From contig NZ_CP102381.1 in assembly GCF_029201445.1 (NCBI RefSeq), positions 2,356,001-2,420,000 of the forward strand: 64,000 bases of DNA. The letters run 5' to 3'. Both the position numbers and the translations under genes were made by a program. Positions 63,308 to 64,000 of this stretch are shown here, piece after piece (within the stretch, counting starts at the first letter, position 1; each line of letters starts with the position of its first letter). Under the pieces are notes generated by a model, which was given only the letters and a program-made list of their open reading frames with translations, made no database searches and was not told the DNA's origin. The stretch is from Thiomicrorhabdus lithotrophica. Its GTDB lineage: Bacteria > Pseudomonadota > Gammaproteobacteria > Thiomicrospirales > Thiomicrospiraceae.

Positions 63308-64000
63308 TGTGTAAATACCTCTTGGACTTGATCACCTTGCATAATTTGGATCACGTCTCTATTTCGTTTTGCTTTATATTTAGGCGGTCTCTGCTTACTA
63401 CGCTCTATCACCTTGACATTGACCCCATCGGTTTCAACCAGAGCCACGTCCGCTGGCCCTCTCAAAGCTAAATGAATCGCCCCCACATTCATGGCTAGCG
63501 CCAGTTGCTCAGCCTGTGTGGTATTGACATTTAAGGCCACCATAGAAGCTTTTACAAAGGCTTCGCCTTCATGATTGTCTTGCTCTTCTTCACGCTCTTC
63601 ATAATTTTTCCGACCCATTCGGTTTGTCTGACCAATCGACAGCACCTCAATATTCTGCAATATTGTTCTACTTACCATACGTTTACCATCAGCACTTTCA
63701 AACACACTGATGACATCGACATGGTCACTTGGGTTAAGCATACCCAATAAGCCGCTCTCAGCAGAAACAGGGATACGCATAGCACGCATACCTTCTTCTA
63801 ATAACGATTCAACCCGTCCTTCATCATCATCTTTAAGGCCAACTTTTTTCTCAATTAGCCACTCTCCTGCATAAATTGGTTGTTTGGCGATGCGTCCCAC
63901 AATCTTTTCTGGATTTACTACCACGCCTGAGGCAACAACGCCTTCAGTCGGCACATTGAGTACTTTGACATCATCTATATTGATTTTTTCGCCACGGTAG
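63304..64000 (-). CDS. cpaB: Flp pilus assembly protein CpaB/RcpC (5' end cut by window edge)
   Basis: The frame continues beyond the apparent GTG start at 63954. The codons up to base 64000 read YRGEKINIDDVKVLNVPTEGV, matching the SAF-domain region in the middle of CpaB, so the start lies beyond the window. Visible motifs include EKIVGRIAKQPIYAGEWLIEKKVGL, AMRIPVSAESGLLGMLNPSDHVDVI and LALAMNVGAIHLALRGPADVALVETDGV. CpaB/RcpC is a periplasmic protein thought to work with the secretin. It is the most upstream Tad gene seen, and the prepilin and peptidase genes may lie past the right edge. Confidence 0.9.
   Translation of the reverse strand, partial: YRGEKINIDDVKVLNVPTEGVVASGVVVNPEKIVGRIAKQPIYAGEWLIEKKVGLKDDDEGRVESLLEEGMRAMRIPVSAESGLLGMLNPSDHVDVISVFESADGKRMVSRTILQNIEVLSIGQTNRMGRKNYEEREEEQDNHEGEAFVKASMVALNVNTTQAEQLALAMNVGAIHLALRGPADVALVETDGVNVKVIERSKQRPPKYKAKRNRDVIQIMQGDQVQEVFTQ

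Overview
The window looks like a chromosomal segment of a moderately AT-rich, free-living Gram-negative gammaproteobacterium. The evidence is an outer-membrane general secretion system, a Tad pilus system, LuxS, RimK, and typical sigma70 tRNA promoters. The gene mix (sucrose-phosphate synthase, amylosucrase, glucosylglycerate genes, several MscS-type channels) fits an aquatic or saline lifestyle. A relative of the Thiomicrospira/Hydrogenovibrio/Thiomicrorhabdus or methylotroph groups is possible, but this is inference. No rRNA, CRISPR array or insertion sequence was seen.

Layout. 1-4815 (minus): gspF (cut by the window edge), gspE, gspD and gspC, the core of a type II secretion operon. 5151-6548 (plus): a bifunctional mannose-1-phosphate guanylyltransferase/mannose-6-phosphate isomerase. 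6770-11932 (minus): an AstE/AspA-like zinc hydrolase, RimK, a retropepsin-like RimB protein, MgtE and a CorC-type CBS protein. 12300-17670 (plus): an envelope-stress block with three MscS-family channels, an ECF sigma factor, a small membrane protein, an OmpA-like protein and a Bax-type glucosaminidase.

17.8-35.0 kb is a mobile island. It is bounded on the left by a strong promoter plus the first 26 nt of tRNA-Phe, and on the right by the same promoter region plus an intact tRNA-Phe, followed by tRNA-Leu. Its left end carries two very large, translationally coupled tyrosine recombinase-like genes. The first has about 127 in-frame codons upstream of its first ATG. The right end carries a conventional integrase, an Xis-like protein, an XRE repressor and a TraI_2/HD protein. 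The cargo is a TetR-controlled operon: an RND/MMPL exporter, a cytochrome c-prime-like protein, a LolA-like protein, a DUF1302-like porin and a truncated hemoglobin.

35.3-49.2 kb (minus) is a sugar and compatible-solute region: amylosucrase, a sucrose-phosphatase/fructokinase fusion, sucrose-phosphate synthase, the three oxidative pentose-phosphate enzymes (pgl, zwf, gnd), a GH13_18 sugar phosphorylase (probably glucosylglycerate), GpgS and its phosphatase. Together these could make and recycle sucrose and glucosylglycerate while zwf/gnd oxidise released glucose-6-phosphate. 49.8-55.1 kb (plus): a circularly permuted ATP-grasp protein, an alpha-E protein, a zinc metallopeptidase, a lipoprotein, luxS and the MTA/SAH nucleosidase. 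55.2-64.0 kb (minus): a Tad/Flp pilus operon read cpaB-rcpA-tadZ-tadA-tadB-tadC-tadD-tadG-like, with cpaB cut by the window edge.

The most striking sequence-level signal is the palindrome CCAGGCCTGG. I counted 11 exact copies by eye, in genes and between genes, where chance predicts far fewer than one.
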